Positions 1 through 6,927 are shown, counted from the stretch's first letter. The stretch is 7,433 nucleotides of DNA from Anaerolineae bacterium (GCA_025454675.1 JALONZ010000330.1:1-7433), one strand, 5' to 3'. The notes: generated by a model from the letters alone, not told the origin. Numbers and translations are program-made.

Positions 1-290
1 GTGTTATCGGGATAGGGCAAAAATTCGGCGGCGGCGACAATCGCGGTCGGTGTTTCGGATTGGGCTTCCATCACCCGTTCCAATTCAATATCAAATAATT
101 CGACAGTGGGCGTAAACCGCCTGCGAAATTGCGAGGCATACATCCCCACCCCGCCCCCTGCTTCTAAGACATAGGCGTTTTGCAGAGTTGTCCATTTGGC
201 AATCATTTGCAAACGGCGCTCTTGCCCTGCCCGCCAAACGTAACTCGGTTCACCGCGCAAAGCGGCTAATGCTGAAGGGTCGTGACTCAT
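1..290 (-). CDS. Class I SAM-dependent methyltransferase, N-terminal part (cut by window edge)
   Basis: The reverse strand reads an open frame from ATG at 290 to the left edge, giving 96 residues. Residues 41-49 read VLEAGGGVG, the glycine-rich SAM-binding motif I of Rossmann-fold methyltransferases. Asp67, after a short strand (VELFDIE), sits where the acidic residue that binds the SAM ribose is expected. Residues 88-96 (AEFLPYPDN) match the AE-LPFPDN-type motif of the Methyltransf_11 group. The substrate cannot be inferred because the C-terminal part is outside the window. The start lies one base after the TAA of the histidine kinase, so the two are probably co-transcribed and translationally coupled. 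No strong Shine-Dalgarno is visible in the kinase's last codons. The family call is fairly sure; the function is not. Confidence 0.82.
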   Translation of the reverse strand, partial: MSHDPSALAALRGEPSYVWRAGQERRLQMIAKWTTLQNAYVLEAGGGVGMYASQFRRRFTPTVELFDIELERVMEAQSETPTAIVAAAEFLPYPDN

Positions 291-291
291 G

Positions 292-2151
292 TTATGGTCT
301 CATATTCCGTGCAGAAACCGCTAATTTGGTATGATTGACCTGTTTTTGAATTTTATCGGGATGGGTCATCATACGAGTAACTTCTAAAGGGATGGTTATG
401 GTAATCACCGTTCCTTTGCCGACAACCGATTTTAGATTCAGCGTGCCATTGAGCAATTCCGCGCGTTCTTTCATGTTGACCATGCCAAAACTCCCGCGAC
501 TATCATAATTGGCATTCACCGCGTCCGAATCGAAGCCTTTGCCATTATCCGCAATTTTAATGATGATTTCGTCATTGTGTACCCCGCCTTGCACGGTAAT
601 GAGTGATGCTTCGGCATATTTACGGGCGTTATTGGTGGCTTCTTCTATCAAATAAAACAATGCGCCTGCTTTGCCCTCATCCAAAATTTCTTCAATTTGC
701 GGGTTCATCTTCACCGTCATATTTTGGTCAAAGGTCTTTTTCATCTTCTCTGCCAATTCTTCAAGCGCGGCGATTAGCCCCTTGCTTTCGAGTGCTAATG
801 GACGCAATTTGAACAACACATGCCGAATTTCTTCTACGGCGCGGAGTGTGATTTGTTCAATTTCGTGTAATTCTGCGGGGACTTCCTGCGGGGTTTTTTC
901 AAACATACGCTGGGCAATCCGTAGGCGCATCGCTACTGCCGATACGGTTTGTGTGGGGACATCATGCAAGTCGCGCACCAACGCCTTACGCGCATCTTCT
1001 TCCATCTCCATAATGCGTTCTTTTTCGTTCAATAAGTTGTTATACAGAGTAGCATTTTGAAGTGCGATGGTAATTTGCACCCCAACCGCATTCATGGTAT
1101 CAATTTGGTCTTGGGCAAACGCATTTTCTTGGGTGCTGGCAACAATCATCACCCCAAAATTATCATATCGCGCCCGTAATGGGATGCACACCACTGAGCG
1201 CATCACATTGAATACCCCAATCGGTTTAAGTGATGGGTCACGGTATACCTCTTTATTCAAAATGACGGCTTCGGCTTCGGTTAGGGCTTTATGCAAAATG
1301 CCTTCGTCGGCAAATGTGGGCTTAAATGATAATTCTTCGGCTTGGGTAAATCCGCGTGAATGCGAGACATATAACCGTTCTCGCTCATCATATAATAGAA
1401 TCATCGCCACTGTGCGTTGATGCGCTTGTGGGATGGACATCTTTAAACCAATTTCTAAGCCCGCCTCTAATACCTTGCGAAAATTCAGCGTCCCGCCCAA
1501 AATATTGGTCAATTCGGTGAGCGCCTTGCCACGTTCACGCATTTCACGAACTTGTTGGTCGCGTTCTTTTGCCAATTTACGCAAATTGCGCTGTTCATTG
1601 CTCCCCAATCCATCCTGCATATACATCCACACCCCCACCCCCGTGATTAAAATCGTGGCAAGGGTGAGTGGCAACACATATGGGGTAAAATCAACTTGTT
1701 GGCTGGTTTGCCCCGCCAAATAAATCATTGCACCAAGACCCGCCGCCACAATGCCCAGCGCATTAATCCCACCAAGCATAATTCCCAGTCGCAACAACCC
1801 TGTGATGGCTAAATACACCACAATTTCAATCCATATCAAGGGTTGGGCATTCGATACCACCACAAATAAACCCGCCAACACAAAATCTACCGCAACAAGG
1901 GCATATATCATAAACGGGCGAATGGAACGAATTAGGGTGATACCCGATAATAATGCAATCAAACCCAAGCCAATCGCACAAGCAATCAACACATCGTTAA
2001 AGGCTTCAGATGGAAAAACAAGGGTTGGGGTTTCTTGCGTGCGCTGGATGACCGTAATCAAACCTGCGCCAATGACAAATAATGCGCGTAAACCGATGAT
2101 TGTCCAGTCGCGCCAATGTGCTTCGGGTTGAGATGATGTTGTTTGGCTCAT
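292..2151 (-). CDS. Membrane sensor histidine kinase with GAF domain (NarL/DesK type)
   Basis: This is a 619-residue membrane sensor kinase that should autophosphorylate on His and pass phosphate to a response regulator. About six hydrophobic helices (residues roughly 17-36, 52-75, 79-100, 106-125, 127-147, 158-178) are followed by a charged coiled-coil linker (186-215), a GAF domain (about 216-370) and a HisKA_3 dimerisation domain. The H-box is RDLHDVPTQ with His396. Its HDxxxQ arrangement is the one linked to both kinase and phosphatase activity in this family. The HATPase domain shows an N-box (EEATNNARKYA, Asn507/508), a G1 box (DNGKGF, 535-540) and a G2 box (GSFGMVNMKER, from 553). All catalytic motifs are present, so it looks functional. 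The signal is unknown. No response regulator gene is in view, so its partner is elsewhere or beyond the edge. ATG at 2151 is 10 nt from a GAGG (2162-2165). An in-frame TTG at 2157 is only 4 nt away and would add two residues. Confidence 0.93.
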   Translation of the reverse strand: MSQTTSSQPEAHWRDWTIIGLRALFVIGAGLITVIQRTQETPTLVFPSEAFNDVLIACAIGLGLIALLSGITLIRSIRPFMIYALVAVDFVLAGLFVVVSNAQPLIWIEIVVYLAITGLLRLGIMLGGINALGIVAAGLGAMIYLAGQTSQQVDFTPYVLPLTLATILITGVGVWMYMQDGLGSNEQRNLRKLAKERDQQVREMRERGKALTELTNILGGTLNFRKVLEAGLEIGLKMSIPQAHQRTVAMILLYDERERLYVSHSRGFTQAEELSFKPTFADEGILHKALTEAEAVILNKEVYRDPSLKPIGVFNVMRSVVCIPLRARYDNFGVMIVASTQENAFAQDQIDTMNAVGVQITIALQNATLYNNLLNEKERIMEMEEDARKALVRDLHDVPTQTVSAVAMRLRIAQRMFEKTPQEVPAELHEIEQITLRAVEEIRHVLFKLRPLALESKGLIAALEELAEKMKKTFDQNMTVKMNPQIEEILDEGKAGALFYLIEEATNNARKYAEASLITVQGGVHNDEIIIKIADNGKGFDSDAVNANYDSRGSFGMVNMKERAELLNGTLNLKSVVGKGTVITITIPLEVTRMMTHPDKIQKQVNHTKLAVSARNMRP

Positions 2152-2165
2152 ACACAATTTGCCTC

Positions 2166-2208
2166 AATTGATTTTGGTATATATATAGTGATACCATGCT
2201 TATCAATT
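2166..2208 (-). promoter_or_regulatory. Candidate kinase promoter inside a nested inverted repeat
   Basis: On the minus strand, TTGATA (2206-2201) is followed after 17 nt by TATATA (2183-2178), a sigma70-like pair that would start transcription near 2171, about 20 nt before the kinase start. The same stretch carries nested inverted repeats: TGGTAT (2175-2180) with ATACCA (2191-2196), and outside them AATTGAT (2166-2172) with ATCAATT (2202-2208). The arms cover the -10 and -35 boxes, which is what an operator for a dimeric regulator would look like. AT-rich DNA gives such matches by chance, so both the promoter and the operator are inferences. Confidence 0.45.
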
Positions 2209-2299
2209 TCTGACAATATCAAAACAAACCGAACAGATTTATAACCAACAGGCTCACACCCCATAAAATTGGGCATAATAACAAAATGAGGGGTATTGA

Positions 2300-2333
2300 G
2301 CGGGTGTTGAACATCCGCGTGTAATGATATAAT
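2300..2333 (+). promoter_or_regulatory. rnpB promoter (extended -10) with upstream inverted repeat
   Basis: TATAAT (2328-2333) is a perfect -10 box preceded by TGA (2325-2327), giving the extended -10 form TGnTATAAT. TTGAAC (2307-2312) could serve as a -35 box but is only 15 nt away, so the extended -10 probably does the work. Transcription would start near 2340, which matches the 5' end of the RNase P RNA set by its P1 helix. A 9+1+9 inverted repeat (GCGGGTGTT at 2300-2308, AACATCCGC at 2310-2318, one G-T wobble) overlaps the -35 position and may be a regulator site. Confidence 0.75.
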
Positions 2334-2339
2334 TCAGTT

Positions 2340-2704
2340 AAGGGGTGAACTGGGTGGTCGCGGTGGCACTCGTTTGTCACTGAGGAAAGTCCGCTCTCTA
2401 TAGGGCATGGTGCCAGCTAACGGCTGGGCAGAGTAATCTGACGGAAAGCGCAACAGAGAACAAAGCACCATCACAACTGTGCATGGTAAGGGTGAAACGG
2501 TGGTGTAAGAGACCACCAGCATCGCTAGTAATAGCGGTGGCTAGGCAAGCCCCACCCAGAGCAAGGCAAAACAGATGAATTGGGATTGCCCGTCCCGCAA
2601 AAAACATCGGGTATGCCGCATGATGCGGTCAGCGATGACCGTACCAGATAGATGACCATCGCTCCCGCGTGGAGTACAAAAAGCGGCTTATAGGTTCGCC
2701 CCTG
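2340..2704 (+). ncRNA. rnpB: RNase P RNA, bacterial type A
   Basis: This is the catalytic RNA of ribonuclease P, which removes the 5' leader of pre-tRNAs together with the RnpA protein. The conserved core is present in order: GAGGAAAGTCCG (2382-2393, 5' side of P4), an ACAGAGAACA block, GGGTGAAACGG followed by a GGTGGT/ACCACC hairpin (P12), a GAGCAAGG block, GGGTATGCCGC (from 2609, the L15 region whose GGU pairs with the tRNA CCA end), AGATAGATGACC (2646-2657, 3' side of P4) and GGCTTATAGG (from 2685). The ends are set by pairing: GGGGTGAAC (2342-2350) with GTTCGCCCC (2694-2702) forms a 9-bp P1, and GGTCGC (2356-2361) with GCGGCT (2683-2688) forms P2. The length of about 365 nt is normal. It has its own promoter and terminator. 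Exact ends are uncertain by a few bases. Confidence 0.97.
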
Positions 2705-2705
2705 C

Positions 2706-2745
2706 CCAAATGCCCCGTGAATTCGGGGCATTTGGCGTTTATTTT
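2706..2745 (+). terminator. Intrinsic terminator of rnpB
   Basis: A perfect 12-bp stem (CCAAATGCCCCG at 2706-2717 with CGGGGCATTTGG at 2724-2735) closes a 6-nt loop and is followed by a T-rich run (GTTTATTTT). It starts one base after the predicted 3' end of rnpB, which should separate the RNA gene from the carrier gene downstream. Confidence 0.93.
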
Positions 2746-2780
2746 GATGATGATTATCACCTATCCCATTCCCAAAACAT

Positions 2781-2789
2781 TGTTAAAAT
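2781..2789 (+). promoter_or_regulatory. Candidate extended -10 promoter for the carrier gene
   Basis: TGTTAAAAT holds TAAAAT (2784-2789, 5 of 6 matches to TATAAT) with the upstream TG of an extended -10 box. No good -35 box lies at the right distance. A start near 2796 would leave a leader of about 36 nt before the ATG at 2832. It lies after the rnpB terminator, where a new promoter would be needed. The match is short, so confidence is modest. Confidence 0.4.
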
Positions 2790-2831
2790 TGTCACAAAGG
2801 ATTCAGACATCACACTCTTGGAGGGTGAAAT

Positions 2832-3188
2832 ATGGAAATTGCAATTGTTTTAGGGGTAACGGCGGGGGTCATTATCTTATTTATCAGCGATAAAGTTCGC
2901 GTGGATATTGTGGCACTAGGCGGGTTAATTACCCTTTTGGTGACAGGTATCCTTACCACAGGCGAAGCACTATCTGGTTTTTCCAGCACCAGTTTGATGA
3001 GTATCGCGTTTTTATTCGTGGTCGGCGAAGCCGTATTCCGTAGCGGGTTAGCAGATAACATCGCCGAGCGGATTTTTGTCTTTGCAGGTCAACAAGAACA
3101 ACGGATGTTGTTGGTCTTATGTGCTTCGGTTGCCATTTTATCGGCATTTGTCAGCTCGACAGGATCATGGGTACACCACCCAATCTGA
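2832..3188 (+). pseudogene. SLC13/DASS-type anion carrier, N-terminal fragment (frame broken)
   Basis: This is the first 110 or so residues of a divalent-anion/sodium symporter-type carrier. The ATG at 2832 has a strong GGAGGG (2820-2825) six bases upstream, so translation surely begins here. The fragment has hydrophobic helices at about residues 2-19, 25-44, 53-70 and 92-110, with the family's GEALSGFSSTSLMSIAFLF region and the SGLADNIAE loop. It ends at FVSSTG (106-111), which corresponds to the first Ser-Asn/Ser-Thr substrate-site motif. Directly after that the frame runs into TGA at 3186-3188. The residues that should follow are missing and the family sequence resumes in another frame at MGTPPNLIVS (from 3167). 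A 118-residue stub alone could not form the transport core. The break is either a real deletion or an assembly fault. Confidence 0.85.
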
Positions 3189-4561
3189 TTGTGAGCGAAG
3201 CCCTTGCCGATGCAGGTTATGCACCGTTCACATTTTTCAGTTTTACACCCATCGGTTTGGCATTAGGAATTGTTGGTATCATCTTCTTGATTACGGTTCT
3301 ATATCGGTTATTGCCCGATAGGTCACAAGAATCAAGCATCCAAACCGCCCCTACCCCCACCGAATTATTCGACCTCTATAACCTGCAAAATGCGTTATAC
3401 CGCGTTAAGGTCAATCAAGATTCGCCCGCCAATCATCAGACACTGGAACAGATGAATATTCGGCGTGAATACACCGTGAATATTGTCTCCATCGTACACT
3501 CTAGCAATAATAATCATTCACGGCGCGAACATAGCATTCACCCCATTTTTAACCCACGCCCTGATGCCGAATTGTTATATGATGATGTGTTGGTATTGCA
3601 GGGTGATAACCAAGCCGTTAAAAATGTCTGTGACCGTTGGGGCTTCACCATCTTAGACGACGAAAAAGTAAAAACCAGTGATTTTATAACCCCTCAAGCA
3701 GGCATTGCCGAAATGCTCCTGCGCCCACGCTCCACATTTTTAGATAAAACCCTCACAGAATTGGAATTTAAGCAATATCATGTTACTGTGTTGGGTGTGC
3801 GCCGTGCAGGGAATGACGAGTTCATCAGCACGCGCGATGTTCGCCTCAAATTTGGCGATATGCTCCTGATTTATGGGCGCTGGGGCGATATTTTTGCGCT
3901 CAAACAACGCCGCCGTGATTTGGTGGTGATGGGCGAACCCGAAGCCGAGCGATTTGGCGCGTTCCAACGCCGTTCTCATGCCCCCATCACCCTCGCCATC
4001 ATGTTTGGGATGATTGTCCTGACGGCGCTAAATATTTTGCCGTTGGTGACAGCCAGTATGGTGGCAGTGTTGGCGCTCATCCTCACCCGTTGCGTGACGA
4101 TGGAAGAGGCATATGGCTCACTCGATATGAAAAGCATCATGCTCATCGCATGTATGATTCCATTTGGGGTGGCGCTGGAAAAAGTGGGCATCGCCGAATC
4201 TATCGCGGTTTGGGGGACAACTACATTAGGCGAATTTGGTCCCTTAGCAGTCATGGCGGGCTTATTCATCCTCACATCCGTATTTACACAATTATTATCC
4301 AATACCGTCACATCAGTTTTGGTCGCGCCAATTGCGATTGCCAGCGCACAACAACTAGGTATAGACCCTCATGCCTTTTTGATGACTGTCGGTATTGCCG
4401 CAACAATGGCATTTGCCACCCCCATCGGCACACCTGTTAATATGTTGGTGATGAGCCCTGGTAATTATCGCTTCACTGATTACACACGGATTGGGGTGAT
4501 GCTGATTATCATGAGTTTCATCATCTGTATGATTCTACTCCCCATTTTGTTCCCATTCTGA
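3119..4561 (+). pseudogene. SLC13/DASS-type anion carrier with two RCK_C domains, C-terminal fragment
   Basis: This frame carries the rest of the carrier. The family sequence starts at ATG 3167 (MGTPPNLIVSEALADAG); the codons from 3119 to there overlap the N-terminal fragment and are not homologous. Counting from 3119: a membrane helix at 43-62; two cytoplasmic RCK_C/TrkA_C domains at about 91-173 and 194-262 (the second ends FGDMLLIYGRWGDI); then helices at about 288-322, 338-352, 373-393, 397-412, 421-435 and 457-478. The second substrate motif SNT (394-396) and the mirrored GTPVNML (437-443) are intact. SLC13 carriers with inserted RCK_C pairs are common in bacteria. Their substrate is often sulfate or a dicarboxylate, which cannot be decided here. 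No Shine-Dalgarno is well placed for 3119 or 3167. With about 112 missing bases restored the protein would be near 613 residues. Confidence 0.85.
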
Positions 4562-4567
4562 TATAAC

Positions 4568-4594
4568 AAAAACACCCCGTGATGGGGTGTTTTT
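4568..4594. terminator. Bidirectional intrinsic terminator between convergent genes
   Basis: AAAAACACCCC (4568-4578) pairs with GGGGTGTTTTT (4584-4594) around the 5-nt loop GTGAT. The stem ends in A and T runs, so it gives a hairpin plus U-tract on either strand. It lies between the carrier stop (4561, plus) and the RNase J stop (4603, minus) and can serve both. Confidence 0.92.
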
Positions 4595-4602
4595 GATTCT
4601 CA

Positions 4603-6300
4603 TTATTTCTCGTTAATGATGCTAAAGACCATCGGGCGACGTTTTGTCTCGTTATACAATAACCGACTCAGGCTATCTTGCAATTTTTCGCGCCTACGTC
4701 CATTTTTATTATTCGGGTTGGTCATCACATCTTGAATCGTGTTGCGGATTTGTTCCAGAAGAGAATCCGCATCGCGCAAATAAGTGAACCCGCGCGAGAT
4801 AATTTCGGGTTGCCCCAAAATTTTGCCCGTGCGCCCATCCACATTCACCGACACAATCATAAACCCGTCTTGTGCCAATACTTCGCGGTCACGAATCACC
4901 GCCCGCCCCACATCACCAACACCACTACCATCCACAAACACATATCCACCGGGTACGCGCTCGCCCACTTTAACACCATACTTATCCATCTCAATCACCG
5001 TGCCATTTTCCACGACAAACGCACGATTACGGTCTACACCACTGGCAACCGCAAGTTGGGCATGTTCATATAAGTGACGCAATTCGCCGTGTGTTGGCAA
5101 AAAGTATTTCGGTTTGACCAAATTAAGGAGTAATTTCATCTCGTCTTGTGAGGCATGACCCGACACATGCACTTTTTCGATGGGGTCATAAATCACATTC
5201 GCGCCCAAACGGAACAAGCGGTTGATGGTGCGATACACAAATTCTTCGTTGCCCGGAATCGGGTGCGAAGACAAAATAATCGTATCGCCCGGTTTTACTT
5301 CCAGTTGACGATGTTCGCCATTTGCCACTTTCGTGAGTGCGGCGGTGGGTTCACCTTGTGCGCCTGTGAGCATAATCACAATTTGGTTATCGGATGTGCT
5401 ATGAATTTTGCTCACATCAAGGAGCATACTATCTGGCAAATTCAAAATGCCCAAGCGCCGCGCCATTTTGACATTTTCGGTCATGCTATGTCCCGCAATT
5501 GCCACTTTGCGCCCATATCGCTCGGCGGCATTGACCACTTGTTGCACCCGTGAGATGAGCGAGGCAAAAGTCGCTACAAAAATCCGACCTTTTGCCTTCT
5601 TAAACACACGGTCAAACGCATCATCAATGACGGTTTCCGATGGTGTCCAACCGGGTTTATCGGCATTGGTGCTTTCTGCCATCAGCAGTGTCACCCCTTC
5701 ATTGGCAAATTGCGCCAGACGTGCATAATCGGGTTTTTTGCCATCCACAGGGTTATTATCAAACTTATAATCCCCACTATAGACAATCAGCCCATACGGG
5801 GTATAAATGCCAAATCCCACACAGTCGGGGATGCTGTGGCACATATGAAAACTTTCCAGTGTAAACGGACCGACCTTCAATTTATCGCCTGCCGTAAAGA
5901 TATTGATTTTGGTCTTATCCAAAGCACGCCGTTCTTTTAGGCGCACTTCCAACAAGCCTGCCGTGAGTGGTGTGGCATAAATGGGGGTGTTCGGGAAGGC
6001 TTCCACCACATGCGATACCGCACCGATGTGGTCTTCATGCCCATGTGTATATACAATCGCATGAATTTTGAGGTCTTTGCGTTCTTGCAAATACCGAAAA
6101 TCCGGGATGATATAATCCACACCGTGCATATCATTTGCAGGGAACATGATGCCTGTATCAATAATAAAAGCATCATTCCCCATTTCAAAGACGGTCATAT
6201 TTTTGCCAATTTCACCCAGACCGCCTATCGGGATAATTCTTAGTTTTGATTTTGCCATACGCAAACAGGACTCTGCACCTCTGAATAGGTGCCGAGTCAT
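4603..6300 (-). CDS. rnj: Ribonuclease J (metallo-beta-lactamase/beta-CASP family)
   Basis: RNase J has 5'-3' exonuclease and endonuclease activity and acts in mRNA decay and rRNA maturation in the cytoplasm. The 565 residues cover the whole family length. Visible parts in order: GGLGEIGKN (26-34), zinc ligands HGHEDH (86-91), His155 (CHSIPD) and Asp177 (SGDYKF), the beta-CASP domain with motif A at Glu209 (AEST), the ATFAS strand (243-247) and TGAQGEP (312-318), His382 (SGHAS) and His404 (LPTHGE), then the C-terminal domain ending ETKRRPMVFSIINEK, which resembles the end of Bacillus RNase J1. All catalytic residues are present. ATG at 6300 has AAAGGA (6305-6310) four bases upstream. ATG at 6258 gives a more typical N-terminus (MAKSKLRIIPIGG) but has no Shine-Dalgarno nearby. 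The extra 14 residues overlap a strong hairpin, so the start is open. Confidence 0.97.
   Translation of the reverse strand: MTRHLFRGAESCLRMAKSKLRIIPIGGLGEIGKNMTVFEMGNDAFIIDTGIMFPANDMHGVDYIIPDFRYLQERKDLKIHAIVYTHGHEDHIGAVSHVVEAFPNTPIYATPLTAGLLEVRLKERRALDKTKINIFTAGDKLKVGPFTLESFHMCHSIPDCVGFGIYTPYGLIVYSGDYKFDNNPVDGKKPDYARLAQFANEGVTLLMAESTNADKPGWTPSETVIDDAFDRVFKKAKGRIFVATFASLISRVQQVVNAAERYGRKVAIAGHSMTENVKMARRLGILNLPDSMLLDVSKIHSTSDNQIVIMLTGAQGEPTAALTKVANGEHRQLEVKPGDTIILSSHPIPGNEEFVYRTINRLFRLGANVIYDPIEKVHVSGHASQDEMKLLLNLVKPKYFLPTHGELRHLYEHAQLAVASGVDRNRAFVVENGTVIEMDKYGVKVGERVPGGYVFVDGSGVGDVGRAVIRDREVLAQDGFMIVSVNVDGRTGKILGQPEIISRGFTYLRDADSLLEQIRNTIQDVMTNPNNKNGRRREKLQDSLSRLLYNETKRRPMVFSIINEK
6269..6298 (-). 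promoter_or_regulatory. Hairpin between two possible RNase J start codons
   Basis: GACTC (6269-6273) pairs with GAGTC (6294-6298) and GCACCT (6275-6280) with AGGTGC (6287-6292), separated by one mismatch and closing a 6-nt loop. The 11-bp stem begins inside the ATG at 6300 and ends 10 nt before the in-frame ATG at 6258. Such a stem is unusual for the first codons of a gene. It could be a leader structure if translation starts at 6258, or it could control access to one of the starts. Its role is inference. Confidence 0.45.
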
Positions 6301-6490
6301 TCCATCCTTTCAATGAAAATAAACAACGAAACAAACTACCAACGCAATCAGAAACTCAATCTTGTGTTCACAGTACAATCAAACGCTCCTGATGAGCGAG
6401 AATAGACAATTTTTGGGCAATGAGGGCATATTTGCGACAATATTCCAGAAAAACCATTTACCAAAGGGAATATTCCTATTGCTATAGCTA

Positions 6491-6519
6491 ACAATAATGC
6501 AAAAAAGTGAAATTGTCAA
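6491..6519 (-). promoter_or_regulatory. rnj: Candidate RNase J promoter
   Basis: On the minus strand a perfect TTGACA (6519-6514) is followed after 17 nt by TATTGT (6496-6491, 4 of 6 matches). Transcription would start near 6484, leaving a leader of about 180 nt before the ATG at 6300 or 226 nt before that at 6258. Box quality and spacing are good, and I saw no better pair closer to the gene. Confidence 0.55.
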
Positions 6520-6541
6520 AAGATTGGATAGTGTATCTAAT
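6513..6541 (+). promoter_or_regulatory. Candidate rightward promoter overlapping the RNase J promoter
   Basis: TTGTCA (6513-6518) and TCTAAT (6536-6541), each with 5 of 6 matches, are 17 nt apart on the plus strand. The -35 boxes of this and the leftward promoter share the same six or seven bases. A transcript starting near 6548 would open with the 32-bp palindrome and then run antisense into the gene at 6637. There is no plus-strand gene for it to serve, so it may be a chance match or drive a short RNA. Confidence 0.3.
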
Positions 6542-6550
6542 TTAGTTGGG

Positions 6551-6582
6551 CTTTAAGGGCGCAACATGTTGCGCCCTTAAAG
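6551..6582. repeat. Perfect 32-bp palindrome (REP-like or terminator stem)
   Basis: CTTTAAGGGCGCAACA is followed directly by its exact reverse complement, so all 32 bases form a perfect inverted repeat with no spacer. It lies 54 bases beyond the stop of the minus-strand gene ending at 6637. Neither side is followed by a T run, so it is not a textbook intrinsic terminator. The GC-rich core GGGCGCAACATGTTGCGCCC resembles dispersed palindromic elements found between genes in many bacteria. That identity cannot be shown from one copy. Confidence 0.7.
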
Positions 6583-6636
6583 AGACTCGTAGTTATTTGT
6601 TTTGTTAGAGGTTCCTGTTTTTAGACATATGGGTGC

Positions 6637-6927
6637 TTATGCTTGAATATAGCGGTGGCATAAGGCTTCATGCACGCGATTCGTCACACGCAACACCGCA
6701 TCGGGGTTATATTCACCGACCACCCCACCCTCTTCTTGATAGGTATTGACCAAAATACGCCCCCAGTTGCCCGTACTCCGCAATTTATAATCGTGGATAT
6801 ATTGCTCAACCACTTGGGCAGATACCCCACTCGGCGGATTCAACATACGTTGCAGGCTAAAATACACATCATCAATTTCACGCGGGGAAATATGCGCCAT
6901 ATCGCTCAGGTGCTTGTGCATATACAC
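6637..6927 (-). pseudogene. Unrecognised protein, C-terminal fragment (frame broken by duplication)
   Basis: I do not recognise this protein. The 96-residue frame begins with MYMHKHLSDMAHISPREID in the left copy of a 34-bp tandem repeat. It continues through a soluble, mixed-charge sequence (VYFSLQRMLNPPSG, YIHDYKLRSTGNWGR, EEGGVVGEYNPDAVLRV) and ends CHRYIQA at TAA (6637-6639). The first ten residues are also encoded in the right copy by the upstream fragment, so this is the displaced C-terminus of that gene and not an independent small gene. No Shine-Dalgarno is evident before the ATG at 6927. No membrane segment or known motif is visible. Confidence 0.72.

Larger units (their letters stand above)
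6301..6636. other. Intergenic region, RNase J leader and palindrome
   Basis: No coding frame with a credible start is visible in these 336 bases, which are AT-rich compared with the flanking genes. The left part (6301 to about 6484) would be the untranslated leader of RNase J. It contains a small hairpin (CGCTC 6384-6388 with GAGCG 6394-6398) and two AATATTCC copies (6439-6446 and 6469-6476, the second inside the palindrome GGAATATTCC at 6467-6476). The right part holds two overlapping, opposite-facing promoter candidates and a 32-bp palindrome, listed separately. No tRNA or other known RNA was recognised. Confidence 0.6.

Noticed and set aside
671..2131. Plus-strand open frames opposite the histidine kinase
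   Set aside because: The kinase frame carries all expected motifs over its full length; the antisense frames show low-complexity, Ser/Arg-rich shadow translations.
2334..2731. Overlapping minus-strand open frames of 62-69 codons
   Set aside because: They lie inside or antisense to the RNase P RNA, whose conserved core and P1/P2 pairing explain the sequence.
3119..3188. Programmed ribosomal frameshift joining the two carrier fragments
   Set aside because: A frameshift alone would not supply the roughly 37 residues missing between SSTG and GTPPN, and no slippery heptamer is visible.
4678..5940. Several plus-strand open frames of 74-132 codons
   Set aside because: They are antisense to the intact RNase J gene, have no family-like sequence and no well-placed ribosome binding sites.
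6551..6582. Intrinsic terminator for the gene ending at 6637
   Set aside because: The stem is strong, but no T run follows on the minus strand (CCCAACTAAATT) or the plus strand, so I list it as a palindrome of unknown role.
6301..6636. A tRNA or small protein gene in the intergenic gap
   Set aside because: No cloverleaf pairing with a T-loop motif and no frame with a start and ribosome binding site could be found.
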